This document shows positions 1 through 5,132 of a DNA stretch of 6,511 nucleotides, in pieces. The notes below the pieces were generated by a model, which did no database searches, was not told the DNA's origin, and worked only from the letters and a program-made list of their open reading frames with translations. Both the position numbers and the translations under genes were made by a program. The stretch's first letter is position 1, and every line of letters begins with the position of its first letter. Source of the DNA: Nanobdellati archaeon (GTDB taxonomy: Archaea; EX4484-52; JAADEF01); the NCBI GenBank assembly GCA_015521505.1, contig WAOB01000068.1, positions 1 to 6,511 on the forward strand. The letters run 5' to 3'.

Positions 1-281
1 TATATCTACTTGGGTTGAGTAAACTATTAGGGTTGATATTACTATGAAAAATAAAATAGATATAACTACTCTCATTGTTCCAATGTTTCTCAATACCATA
101 TAATATTAGTATAGACAAGAGATATATATTAATTTATAACTTCTCTTTAAATTGCTCAAAAACCTGCTAATATCTTATTATAAAAACATATTCTTTCTGT
201 AATAATCTCCTGAGATCAAGCATTAATAAACATATAATGAAATCCAAAAGACAAGTATGGCAAGAATATACTTTTAAGTTG

Positions 282-345
282 TTTTATGTTTTTCTTACAA
301 GAGGTTAGTATAGTTTTTTAGGTTTTTAAATGTTTTGAGTTTTTT
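282..345 (+). terminator. Cluster of T-runs, possible + strand terminator
   Basis: Six runs of four to six T lie within 64 bases on the + strand (282-285, 289-293, 314-319, 323-327, 333-336, 340-345). Archaeal RNA polymerase terminates at such U-rich stretches without needing a hairpin. The cluster would end a transcript entering from the left and converging on the ribosomal operon. No + strand gene is visible ahead of it inside the window, so the transcript, if real, would be non-coding or a long 3' UTR. Simple AT-rich base composition is the alternative. Confidence 0.3.
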
Positions 346-382
346 GGTAATCTTACAGCTATATCCTCCAACATATTTCATT

Positions 383-395
383 AAAATATTAAAAA
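383..395 (-). terminator. Likely terminator of the ribosomal protein operon
   Basis: Reading on the - strand, a run of five T (391-395) and another of four T (383-386) begin about 10 bases after the L19e stop codon. This matches the U-rich intrinsic terminators of archaea. No ribosomal gene follows on the - strand for the remaining 380 bases, which agrees with the transcript ending here. No stable hairpin is visible. Confidence 0.45.
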
Positions 396-404
396 CAATC
401 ATCA

Positions 405-857
405 CTACTCTTTTTTAGATTTCATCTTTTGAATTATAAGTTTAAGATATGCCTTTGATCTTATCCTTCCCGCTGATGCCTGAGAATATAACCGCCTATA
501 TTGCGATCTGTCAATAACACCTTTATCTCTAAATTCTCTAAGAAGTTTTCTAACTGCCCTTATTCTTTTCATCCATGCCTCTTTCTTAGGCATTCTCGCT
601 GTTTTTTTACCCATTCTTGATCCAGGACCAGATCTCCTTCCCTTTTTCTTCTGCTCAGCAATATAATTTGCTCTTGCTCTACTAACCCCCTTCTCTTGCT
701 TCTTTGCAATATATCCCTTATGAATCAATATCCTTATACTTTCTCTCGTTACTGCATTTCTTATCTCGTCTATATGATTAGGATCAAACCACACTTTATC
801 TTTACCCACTTTTAACAACTCTGCAGCAACTCTCCTCTGATAATCTAACCCAGTCAT
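405..857 (-). CDS. rpl19e: Large ribosomal subunit protein L19e (eL19)
   Basis: This is a 150-residue protein of the archaeal/eukaryotic 50S/60S subunit; the family binds 23S rRNA and has no bacterial counterpart. Family hallmarks run along the whole length. The N-terminal segment has QRRVAAELLKVG (residues 7-18) followed by VWFDP (22-26). The basic central stretch has GRRSGPGSRMGKKTAR (73-88). The C-terminal half has WMKRIRAVRKLLREFRDKG (95-113) and YRRLYSQASAG (120-130). Length and ends are normal for archaea. The ATG at 857 is preceded by GAGGTAAT, which overlaps the L32e stop codon with an 11-base spacer, so translation is probably coupled. It is the last gene of the operon; the usual next gene, L18, is absent. 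Identification is very secure. Confidence 0.97.
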   Translation of the reverse strand: MTGLDYQRRVAAELLKVGKDKVWFDPNHIDEIRNAVTRESIRILIHKGYIAKKQEKGVSRARANYIAEQKKKGRRSGPGSRMGKKTARMPKKEAWMKRIRAVRKLLREFRDKGVIDRSQYRRLYSQASAGRIRSKAYLKLIIQKMKSKKE

Positions 858-868
858 AAAGCATTACC

Positions 869-1495
869 TCACTTAGATCTTTTTGTAGTGTTTTTACCAG
901 CAGCTTTTTTAGTAGTTTTAGAACTTGCCTTTCCTTTACTTGTTTCTTCTTTCCTCTTATCATTACTATCTTTTACTTCCTTCGATTCCTTCTCAGATTT
1001 GTTAACATCCTCCTTATGTCTCTTCCCCGACTCTTCTGGTTTTGAAGACACTCTCTTCTCAACAGACAACATTTCTTTTAAATTATTATATCCCTTCTTT
1101 TTAACTCTCGAAATAACTCTATCGTTAAGCACATAAATTCCTCTTTCCTTAGCCACACTTAAAATTTCTAGCCTCTTCTTTAACCCAACATTACTTGCTA
1201 TCCTTATTGCTTCTGTTTTCGGATTTACTTTATTCACTTCATTCAAATTTCTAACCAAAACCTCCTTGTAACCCGAGGGATGTAAGTGCTTCATATTTTT
1301 AGGAATCCCATACCCTACAGAGACTTTATTTCCTGCACCTTTAATAGATCTCCTAATAGTGTTATGTCTTCCTCTCTGCCTTCTCCATGAATCATCTATC
1401 TTATCATATCTCGCATAATTTACTCTCAAAAATTTAGGTATCCTCTCTTTAAGTTTTGCCCTCAATTCCACCAATTGTTTAAAAGGACCTGCCAT
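869..1495 (-). CDS. rpl32e: Large ribosomal subunit protein L32e (eL32) with long Lys-rich C-terminal tail
   Basis: The first 125 or so residues are a standard archaeal L32e: LRAKLKERIPKFLR (11-24), SWRRQRGRHNTIR (36-48), VSVGYGIPKNMKHLHPSGYKEVLV (58-81) and the closing IASNVGLKKRLEILSVAKERGIYVLN (99-124). The protein sits in the large subunit on 23S rRNA. Typical archaeal homologues end near residue 125-135; this one continues to 208. Residues 127-149 look like a short extra basic helix. Residues 150-208 are low-complexity Lys, Ser, Glu and Thr with no hydrophobic core, so probably disordered. The tail is in frame, with no stop codon between it and the core. The ATG at 1495 has GGTGTG seven bases upstream, beginning at the L6 stop codon. 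The core identification is secure; the role of the tail is unknown. Confidence 0.95.
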   Translation of the reverse strand: MAGPFKQLVELRAKLKERIPKFLRVNYARYDKIDDSWRRQRGRHNTIRRSIKGAGNKVSVGYGIPKNMKHLHPSGYKEVLVRNLNEVNKVNPKTEAIRIASNVGLKKRLEILSVAKERGIYVLNDRVISRVKKKGYNNLKEMLSVEKRVSSKPEESGKRHKEDVNKSEKESKEVKDSNDKRKEETSKGKASSKTTKKAAGKNTTKRSK

Positions 1496-1506
1496 ATATT
1501 CACACC
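1492..1506 (-). repeat. Repeated ribosome-binding/start segment, copy before L32e (other copy 3256-3270)
   Basis: This is identical over 15 bases to the segment before L5: GGTG, the seven-base spacer GTGAATAT region, ATG and a G. The flanking bases differ, so identity ends exactly around the translation initiation region. Confidence 0.75.
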
Positions 1507-2073
1507 CTACTTGTCTTTATAGACAATATATATTCCATCGGCAAATTTTCGGGGATCTCTCCCACCTTTATTCCTAGTTGCTTGTTCTATGTTTGCTGCC
1601 GTCTGACCGACCTTCTCTTTATCAACTCCTCTAACAATTATCTCATCGCCTTTTATATCAACACTAACACCATCCAATATATCTGCATATCTATTTCCCT
1701 TCTCTCCTAGGAAATTTGATATCACAACTTTATTCCCTTCAACCTTTACGCTCATAGGAAAATGAGTATAAAATATTCGTAATTTATATTCATATCCCTC
1801 CTTAACCCCATTAAACATATTTACAATATGCGCCCTCCAAGTGTGCATTAACGCTTTAATTTTTCGTGTAAATTTTTTACCTTTAAAAGAAATGTGTATC
1901 TTGCTATCTTTTATTGCCACTTCTATATGAGGATTAAAAAACCTTCTTGCAATCTCGCCTTTCTCTCCTTTTATCTTTAATATGTTGTTATCATACAAAA
2001 CGTCTATTCCTTCGGGTATCGCAATATCTATGGAATATTCCTTGTCTCTTTGTTTTGTTAGAGTCTGATCCAT
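1507..2073 (-). CDS. rpl6: Large ribosomal subunit protein L6 (uL6)
   Basis: This is a 188-residue universal 50S protein that binds 23S rRNA near the sarcin-ricin loop. Recognisable features are IAIPEGIDVLYDNNILKIKGEKG near residues 18-40 (first L6 domain), the segment HTWRAHIVNMFNGVKEGYEYKLRI near 77-100, and a second domain ending with VGQTAANIEQATRNKGGRDPRKFADGIYIV, where GRDPRKFADGIYI is the classic archaeal C-terminus. I chose the ATG at 2073 because GGTG lies six bases before it and the resulting N-terminus has a normal length. An in-frame TTG at 2094 would overlap the S8 stop codon and add seven residues unlike the family. The spacer to S8 is 17 bases and to L32e 11 bases, so it sits inside the operon. 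Confidence 0.96.
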   Translation of the reverse strand: MDQTLTKQRDKEYSIDIAIPEGIDVLYDNNILKIKGEKGEIARRFFNPHIEVAIKDSKIHISFKGKKFTRKIKALMHTWRAHIVNMFNGVKEGYEYKLRIFYTHFPMSVKVEGNKVVISNFLGEKGNRYADILDGVSVDIKGDEIIVRGVDKEKVGQTAANIEQATRNKGGRDPRKFADGIYIVYKDK

Positions 2074-2090
2074 ACACCACACCCAATTAT

Positions 2091-2480
2091 TCAATATACA
2101 TACGCAATTAAAGAGCCTCCTAATTTCCCTTTTGCCTCTTTATTCGTCATCACTCCTTTTGATGTTGATACTATAAGAATGCCTGTATTAACTGCGGGTA
2201 AATACGTTTTCTCCCACTCCAAATACTCGTCTTTTTTAACAAAAAATCTTGGAAGTATGCTTTGACATTCATTTATTATATCTGAAAGTACCACCTCTAT
2301 CACTTTACCTCGATCTTCAGAGATAACTTTATAATCCTCTATATATCCATATTTTTTCATAATTTCCAATACATTAATTAATAGCTTAGAATATTTATTC
2401 TTAATAATAACTTTTTTCTTACTATGTATAATACCGTTCTTAATTATCGACAATGCATCTGCTAAAGTTTTGGTACTCAT
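2091..2480 (-). CDS. rps8: Small ribosomal subunit protein S8 (uS8)
   Basis: This 129-residue universal 30S protein binds helix 21 of 16S rRNA in the central domain. Seen in the sequence are the N-terminal DALSIIKNG (residues 8-16), SKLLINVLEIMKKYGYIEDYKVI (31-53), a central ILPRFFVKKDEYLEWEKTYLPA segment (75-96) and the diagnostic C-terminus GILIVSTSKGVMTNKEA followed by GGSLIAYVY. The STSKGVMT motif carries the residues that contact rRNA. Length is typical for archaea, where S8 is about 130 residues. The ATG at 2480 is preceded by a GTGGTGGTG stretch as ribosome binding site, 12 bases after the S14 stop codon. Identification is secure. Confidence 0.97.
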   Translation of the reverse strand: MSTKTLADALSIIKNGIIHSKKKVIIKNKYSKLLINVLEIMKKYGYIEDYKVISEDRGKVIEVVLSDIINECQSILPRFFVKKDEYLEWEKTYLPAVNTGILIVSTSKGVMTNKEAKGKLGGSLIAYVY

Positions 2481-2492
2481 AACACCACCACA

Positions 2493-2723
2493 TCACATAA
2501 ACTTACTGAAGCCTAGTTCCTCTGCCACCTCTCTAAAACATATTCTACAATACTCTAAACCATATTTGCCCGTGTGACCCCAACCCTTCCTACCACATCT
2601 AATACAAACAGAGGTAGCAAAACCATGCTTTCTCTTCTTAGGCATATTATGTTTTAAAAATACTGCCTTCTTACCTGGTTTGTGCTCTATTTGTTTAAGC
2701 ATTCTTTCTGGATGTGAAGCCAT
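2493..2723 (-). CDS. rps14: Small ribosomal subunit protein S14, zinc-binding type (uS14), with N-terminal extension
   Basis: The C-terminal half is the zinc-ribbon S14 of the 30S head. C40 and C43 (CIRC) pair with C59 and C62 (CRIC), and KYGLEYCRICFREVAEELGF (53-72) is the family signature. Archaeal S14 proteins usually have about 50-57 residues, with the first Cys near residue 17-20. Here there are 76, because an extra basic segment of roughly 22-25 residues precedes the zinc ribbon. The start at 2723 is favoured because GAGGTG ends seven bases before it. An in-frame ATG at 2738 overlaps the L5 stop codon (ATGA), but that ribosome binding site lies inside its first codons. The inner ATG at 2645 would give a normal length but has no ribosome binding site. 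Identity is secure; the exact start is moderately so. Confidence 0.92.
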   Translation of the reverse strand: MASHPERMLKQIEHKPGKKAVFLKHNMPKKRKHGFATSVCIRCGRKGWGHTGKYGLEYCRICFREVAEELGFSKFM

Positions 2724-2730
2724 AGTCAAA

Positions 2731-2736
2731 CACCTC
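2731..2736 (-). promoter_or_regulatory. Ribosome binding site that decides the S14 start
   Basis: GAGGTG on the - strand matches the archaeal anti-Shine-Dalgarno sequence. It is seven bases before the ATG at 2723, and its first bases overlap the L5 stop codon. It cannot serve the ATG at 2738, which it partly overlaps, and it is far from the ATG at 2645. It therefore supports the extended 76-residue form of S14. Confidence 0.65.
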
Positions 2737-3259
2737 ATATAATCTCAACATTAAATTTCTCTCTAATAAATTCCATTGCCTCCTCTTTTGTTATTAAATG
2801 ATTTTTACCTATTTTTGATTTGTGATATTTTCTTCTTTTCACTCGATATCCTGGTCTCTCTAAATTAACAAAAACATCCAAACCTAAAACCCCTATTTTA
2901 GGGTCATATTTTATTCCGGGAATATCTAAGTACTCCTCTATACCAAAACCAAAGTTACCATGATCATCAAAATTTTTTTTATTTAATTTATTATCTTTTG
3001 CCTCTAACAATTTCTTCAATACCTCCTCTGCAATTTCGCCTCTTAAAGTTATCTTTGCTCCTATAGGTAATCCTCTTCTAACTTTAAATGTTCTTGCTCT
3101 TCTTGTTGCTAATGTTCTAACAGGTTTTCTACCTGTGATCCTTTCCAATAAAAGATATGCCTTATCTGCATCTTGATGCTGCTTTACTCCAATGTTTAAG
3201 GTTACCTTTTCTATCCGTATTTTCCTCATAACATTTTCTGTCTTGGTTTTTTGTACCAT
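2735..3259 (-). CDS. rpl5: Large ribosomal subunit protein L5 (uL5)
   Basis: This 174-residue protein binds 5S rRNA and the central protuberance of the large subunit. Family motifs are MRKIRIEKVTLNIGV (residues 11-25), ITGRKPVRTLATRRARTFKVRRGLPIGAKITLRG (41-74), FDDHGNFGFGIEEYLDIPGIKYDPKIGVLGLDVFVNLERPGYRVKRRK (97-144) and HLITKEEAMEFI (154-165). The ATG at 3259 is chosen because GGTG lies seven bases upstream; a further in-frame ATG at 3277 lies before that site. It is the first gene of the ribosomal operon here. In most archaea L5 follows L14, L24 and S4e, but upstream there is only an AT-rich gap of 82 bases and then pyrophosphatase. The gene probably has its own promoter in the gap and may also receive read-through. 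Confidence 0.97.
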   Translation of the reverse strand: MVQKTKTENVMRKIRIEKVTLNIGVKQHQDADKAYLLLERITGRKPVRTLATRRARTFKVRRGLPIGAKITLRGEIAEEVLKKLLEAKDNKLNKKNFDDHGNFGFGIEEYLDIPGIKYDPKIGVLGLDVFVNLERPGYRVKRRKYHKSKIGKNHLITKEEAMEFIREKFNVEII

Positions 3260-3270
3260 ATATTCACACC
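3256..3270 (-). repeat. Repeated ribosome-binding/start segment, copy before L5 (other copy 1492-1506)
   Basis: Fifteen bases covering the GGTG ribosome binding site, the seven-base spacer, the ATG and one further G are identical to positions 1492-1506 before L32e. The shared - strand sequence is GGTGTGAATATATGG. The other junctions of the operon keep the GGTG or GAGGT core but have different spacers. Confidence 0.75.
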
Positions 3271-3305
3271 ACAACATTAGTATATGTTATTACTTTATGC
3301 GTTAC

Positions 3306-3315
3306 TTTTAAAAAA
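3306..3315 (-). promoter_or_regulatory. Candidate TATA box for the ribosomal operon
   Basis: TTTTTTAAAA on the - strand lies in the 82-base gap between pyrophosphatase and L5. Transcription starting about 25-27 bases downstream would give a leader of roughly 25 bases that still contains the GGTG ribosome binding site of L5. The form resembles the TATA boxes proposed before kae1 and tRNA-Ile in this window. The surroundings are AT-rich, so a chance match is possible. Confidence 0.4.
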
Positions 3316-3341
3316 TTAATGTATATCTAGTTACTCACTGA

Positions 3342-3866
3342 CTACTCAAATTCACGTTTAAACAGATCGATACTTTCATCCAATATCTTCAATGCCTCCT
3401 CTTTATTTAAAAAAGATTTTACTTTAACTTCCTTGCCCTGCAAATCCTTGTAATGCTCAAAAAAATGCTTTATTTCTTTTTGTAGGTGCTCTCCTAATTC
3501 ATCCAAATCATTTATATGATTAAATCTCGGATCATCTGATACCACACCTATCAGTTTATCATCCTTTTCCCCGTCATCTATCATCTCAAAACCCCCTACC
3601 ACTCTTACCTTAACCAAACTTCCGGGTAAAAGAGGTTCTGTAGAGACTATAAACACATCCAATGGATCTCCATCATCACAATATGTTCTAGGTATAAACC
3701 CATAATCCAAAGGATAATGCATAGCACTATAAAGCACTCTATCAAGAACTAACATACCTGTCTCTTTATCTATTTCGTATTTATTCATACTGCCTTTACT
3801 TATTTCCACAATAACATTAACTATATCATCACCATCCTTTGGAGGAATCTTCTTCCACACTGTCAT
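3342..3866 (-). CDS. ppa: Family I inorganic pyrophosphatase
   Basis: This 174-residue soluble enzyme hydrolyses pyrophosphate to two phosphates with Mg2+, pulling PPi-releasing biosynthetic reactions forward in the cytosol. Compared with the E. coli enzyme, nearly all active-site residues are visible: E21, K29, E31, R43, Y51, Y55, the DGDPLD metal motif (D65, D67, D70), D97, D102 and K104, and the FFEHYKDL segment with Y139-K140. Length is normal for the archaeal/bacterial family. I start it at the ATG at 3866: GGTGAT lies four bases upstream, and MTVWKKIPP begins the family domain. The frame stays open to 4022, but those 52 residues are unlike pyrophosphatase and run antisense into kae1. 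It is divergent from kae1 and lies 82 bases upstream of L5 on the same strand. Confidence 0.96.
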   Translation of the reverse strand: MTVWKKIPPKDGDDIVNVIVEISKGSMNKYEIDKETGMLVLDRVLYSAMHYPLDYGFIPRTYCDDGDPLDVFIVSTEPLLPGSLVKVRVVGGFEMIDDGEKDDKLIGVVSDDPRFNHINDLDELGEHLQKEIKHFFEHYKDLQGKEVKVKSFLNKEEALKILDESIDLFKREFE

Positions 3867-3870
3867 AATA

Positions 3871-3876
3871 ATCACC
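3871..3876 (-). promoter_or_regulatory. Ribosome binding site fixing the pyrophosphatase start
   Basis: GGTGAT on the - strand, a good match to the archaeal Shine-Dalgarno sequence, lies four bases before the ATG at 3866. It excludes the longer open frame reaching 4022 as the natural start. Confidence 0.7.
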
Positions 3877-3900
3877 CTATAATAAAGAGAAGATGTAATA

Positions 3901-3912
3901 ATTTTTAAAAAT
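3901..3912. promoter_or_regulatory. Palindromic TATA box shared by ppa and kae1
   Basis: ATTTTTAAAAAT is a perfect 12-base palindrome in the 67-base gap between the divergent genes. Its centre is about 27 bases before the kae1 ATG, which has no ribosome binding site, so kae1 would be transcribed as a leaderless mRNA. On the other strand, a transcript starting about 27 bases away would begin near 3879, giving ppa a leader of about 13 bases that contains GGTGAT. Spacing on both sides fits archaeal TBP-dependent initiation. Confidence 0.6.
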
Positions 3913-3933
3913 CTAATGACATAACTTGTTCTC

Positions 3934-4917
3934 ATGATAATTTTAGGGTTAGAAGGAACAGCCCATACTATCTCATGCGGGATTGTAGAAATGTATAGGG
4001 ATAAAGTAAAAATATTGAGCAATAAGAAAAAGATGATTACAACAAAAGAAGGAGGTTTAACACCTACTCAAATAGGAGAACATCATGCTGAACATATCAA
4101 ACATATAACAGAAACGGCATTAAAAGAAAGTAAAACATCTGTTAAAGATATAGATCTTATATCCTATTCCCATGGTCCTGGTTTTGGTAACGGATTAAAT
4201 ATTGTAAATATATTTGCAAAAACATTAAGTAAAAAATTTTCTATACCTGTAATTGGAGTTCATCATGGAGCTGCGCATATTCTTATAGCAAAATATCTAC
4301 TCAACATAAGAGATGCTATATATTTATATGTCTCAGGAGGTAATACTCAGATCATATCTTTAGAAAAAAACACAAGATTTTATGTCTATGGGGAAACAGA
4401 AGACATAGCAATAGGTAATGCATTAGACAAATTGGCAAGAAGTTTAGGATATGGATTTCCAGGAGGTAAAATAATAGAGGAACTAGCAAAAAAAGGCAGT
4501 TATTTTAACATGCCGTATACAGTTAAAGGAATGGATATTGCGTTGTCTGGCATTCTAACGTTTGCAATCAATAGTATAGGAAAACACAGAAAAGAAGATA
4601 TTGCATTTTCTTTTCAAGAACATGCATTTGCAATGATAACAGAAACTTTAGAAAGGGCAATGGCATATACCAACAAAAAAGAAGTTTGTGTTGTTGGAGG
4701 AGTAGCATTGAATAACAGACTACAGGAAATGGTTAGAATAATGGCTGAGCAGAGAGATGCAAAATATCACAGGCTTGATAAAGAATTCTTAGGAGATAAT
4801 GGAGCAATGATCGCAGTCGCAGGATACCATTATTACAAATACGGATTTAAGGGAGATGTTTTTAAAGCAAAAATAAAAAGTAGGTGGAGAATCGAAGATG
4901 CGTTTAACTTGGAATAA
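3934..4917 (+). CDS. kae1: Kae1/Tcs3, catalytic subunit of KEOPS (tRNA t6A37 threonylcarbamoyltransferase)
   Basis: This 327-residue ASKHA-fold protein transfers the threonylcarbamoyl group from TC-AMP to A37 of tRNAs decoding ANN codons. Motifs in order are LGLEGTAHT (4-12), the metal-binding HxxxH (H111, H115), SGGNTQ (134-139), YGETEDIAIGNALDKLAR (152-169), VKGMDIALSG (197-206), FQEHAFAM (227-234), VVGGVALNNRLQEM (253-266) and DNGAMIA with metal ligand D288. It is archaeal/eukaryotic Kae1, not bacterial TsaD, as shown by the EGTAHT start and KGMD..SG. There is no C-terminal Bud32 kinase domain, unlike the fused proteins of several euryarchaea, so Bud32 must be elsewhere. The usual GPGxGPxLRVG segment is altered to GPGFGNGLNIV (81-91). 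The ATG at 3934 lacks a ribosome binding site, suggesting a leaderless mRNA. tRNA-Ile follows 36 bases downstream. Confidence 0.96.
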   Translation: MIILGLEGTAHTISCGIVEMYRDKVKILSNKKKMITTKEGGLTPTQIGEHHAEHIKHITETALKESKTSVKDIDLISYSHGPGFGNGLNIVNIFAKTLSKKFSIPVIGVHHGAAHILIAKYLLNIRDAIYLYVSGGNTQIISLEKNTRFYVYGETEDIAIGNALDKLARSLGYGFPGGKIIEELAKKGSYFNMPYTVKGMDIALSGILTFAINSIGKHRKEDIAFSFQEHAFAMITETLERAMAYTNKKEVCVVGGVALNNRLQEMVRIMAEQRDAKYHRLDKEFLGDNGAMIAVAGYHYYKYGFKGDVFKAKIKSRWRIEDAFNLE

Positions 4918-4921
4918 ATTA

Positions 4922-4933
4922 TTTAAAAATTTA
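4922..4933 (+). promoter_or_regulatory. Candidate TATA box for tRNA-Ile
   Basis: TTTAAAAATTTA is centred about 26 bases upstream of the mature tRNA 5' end, the expected spacing for an archaeal promoter starting at or near the tRNA. It begins a few bases after the kae1 stop codon. The tRNA could also be part of a kae1 read-through transcript. Confidence 0.5.
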
Positions 4934-4953
4934 TTAGGCATTAAGATTTTTAA

Positions 4954-5028
4954 GGTCCCGTAGCTCAGCTTGGTTAGAGCGCCACGCTGATAACGTGGAG
5001 GTCGAGGGTTCAAATCCCTCCGGGACCA
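4954..5028 (+). tRNA. trnI-GAU: tRNA-Ile (anticodon GAU)
   Basis: A full cloverleaf folds. The acceptor stem pairs 4954-4960 (GGTCCCG) with 5021-5027 (CGGGACC). The D stem is GCTC/GAGC with GG in the loop. The anticodon stem is CCACG/CGTGG around the loop CTGATAA, with anticodon GAT at 4989-4991. The variable loop has five bases, and the T stem is GAGGG/CCCTC with loop TTCAAAT. The discriminator is A5028, and CCA is not encoded and must be added. No intron is present. The anticodon reads AUU and AUC. The base after the anticodon is A37, the target of t6A made by the KEOPS complex whose Kae1 subunit is encoded just upstream. The gene is markedly more GC-rich than its surroundings. Confidence 0.97.
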
Positions 5029-5029
5029 C

Positions 5030-5039
5030 TTTTTATTTT
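5030..5039 (+). terminator. T-rich terminator after tRNA-Ile
   Basis: TTTTTATTTT starts two bases after the tRNA discriminator base. A T-run directly after a tRNA gene is the usual archaeal termination signal. It suggests that the following + strand gene is transcribed from its own promoter. Confidence 0.55.
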
Positions 5040-5102
5040 ATGAATCTCTTAAATTGAAAATCAATATCTAATAAATGTCTATGGAGAAAAGGAGATAAGA
5101 TA

Positions 5103-5123
5103 ATGATGTTAAGAATGTTATAG
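5103..5123 (+). other. Six-codon leader ORF in frame with the downstream gene, ended by TAG
   Basis: ATGATGTTAAGAATGTTATAG encodes only six residues (MMLRML). It is preceded at 5090-5094 by AGGAG, eight bases before the ATG, a stronger ribosome binding site than the one before the main ORF. It is in the same frame as the gene starting at 5133, and only three sense codons separate the TAG from that ATG. It could be a short upstream ORF coupled to the gene, or the original start of the gene cut off by a nonsense change. Chance is also possible. Confidence 0.35.
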
Positions 5124-5132
5124 GTCATAAAT

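Larger units (their letters stand above)
1..404. other. AT-rich gene-free stretch downstream of the ribosomal operon
   Basis: No credible coding region was found. All three + frames hit stop codons within the first 50 bases. The longest obvious ATG reading frame (from 44) is only about 19 codons and has no convincing ribosome binding site. The - strand is likewise interrupted throughout. In the usual archaeal spc order, L18 and S5 would follow L19e here, but neither is present. The stretch probably holds the end of the ribosomal transcript (right part) and perhaps promoters or the end of a + strand transcript (T-runs at 282-345). I see no tRNA, no convincing C/D-box RNA and no array of repeats. 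Confidence 0.7.

Noticed and set aside
44..103. + strand ORF of about 19 codons in the left intergenic region
   Set aside because: Too short, no ribosome binding site, no recognisable features, and AT-rich codon content typical of chance.
398..404. C-box-like GTGATGA on the - strand just after L19e, possible C/D guide RNA
   Set aside because: No matching D box (CTGA) or internal C'/D' boxes were seen at the expected spacing.
888..1136. + strand open frame of 82 codons, hydrophobic and Ser/Phe/Leu-rich
   Set aside because: It is antisense to the Lys/Ser/Glu-rich tail of L32e; the composition is simply the complement of AAA/GAA/TCA-type codons.
2074..2094. TTG start for L6 seven codons upstream of the ATG
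   Set aside because: It overlaps the S8 stop codon and has no suitably placed ribosome binding site; the ATG at 2073 has GGTG six bases upstream.
3867..4022. N-terminal extension of the pyrophosphatase frame by 52 residues
   Set aside because: It overlaps the start of kae1 antisense, does not resemble the family, and a ribosome binding site fixes the start at 3866.
4789..5013. - strand open frame across the tRNA and the end of kae1
   Set aside because: Its N-terminus (NPRPPRYQRGAL) is the familiar artefact of translating the complement of a tRNA, and the rest is antisense to kae1.
5100..5110. C-box-like ATGATGT on the + strand downstream of the tRNA
   Set aside because: No D box follows and the motif overlaps the short leader ORF; insufficient for an RNA gene.
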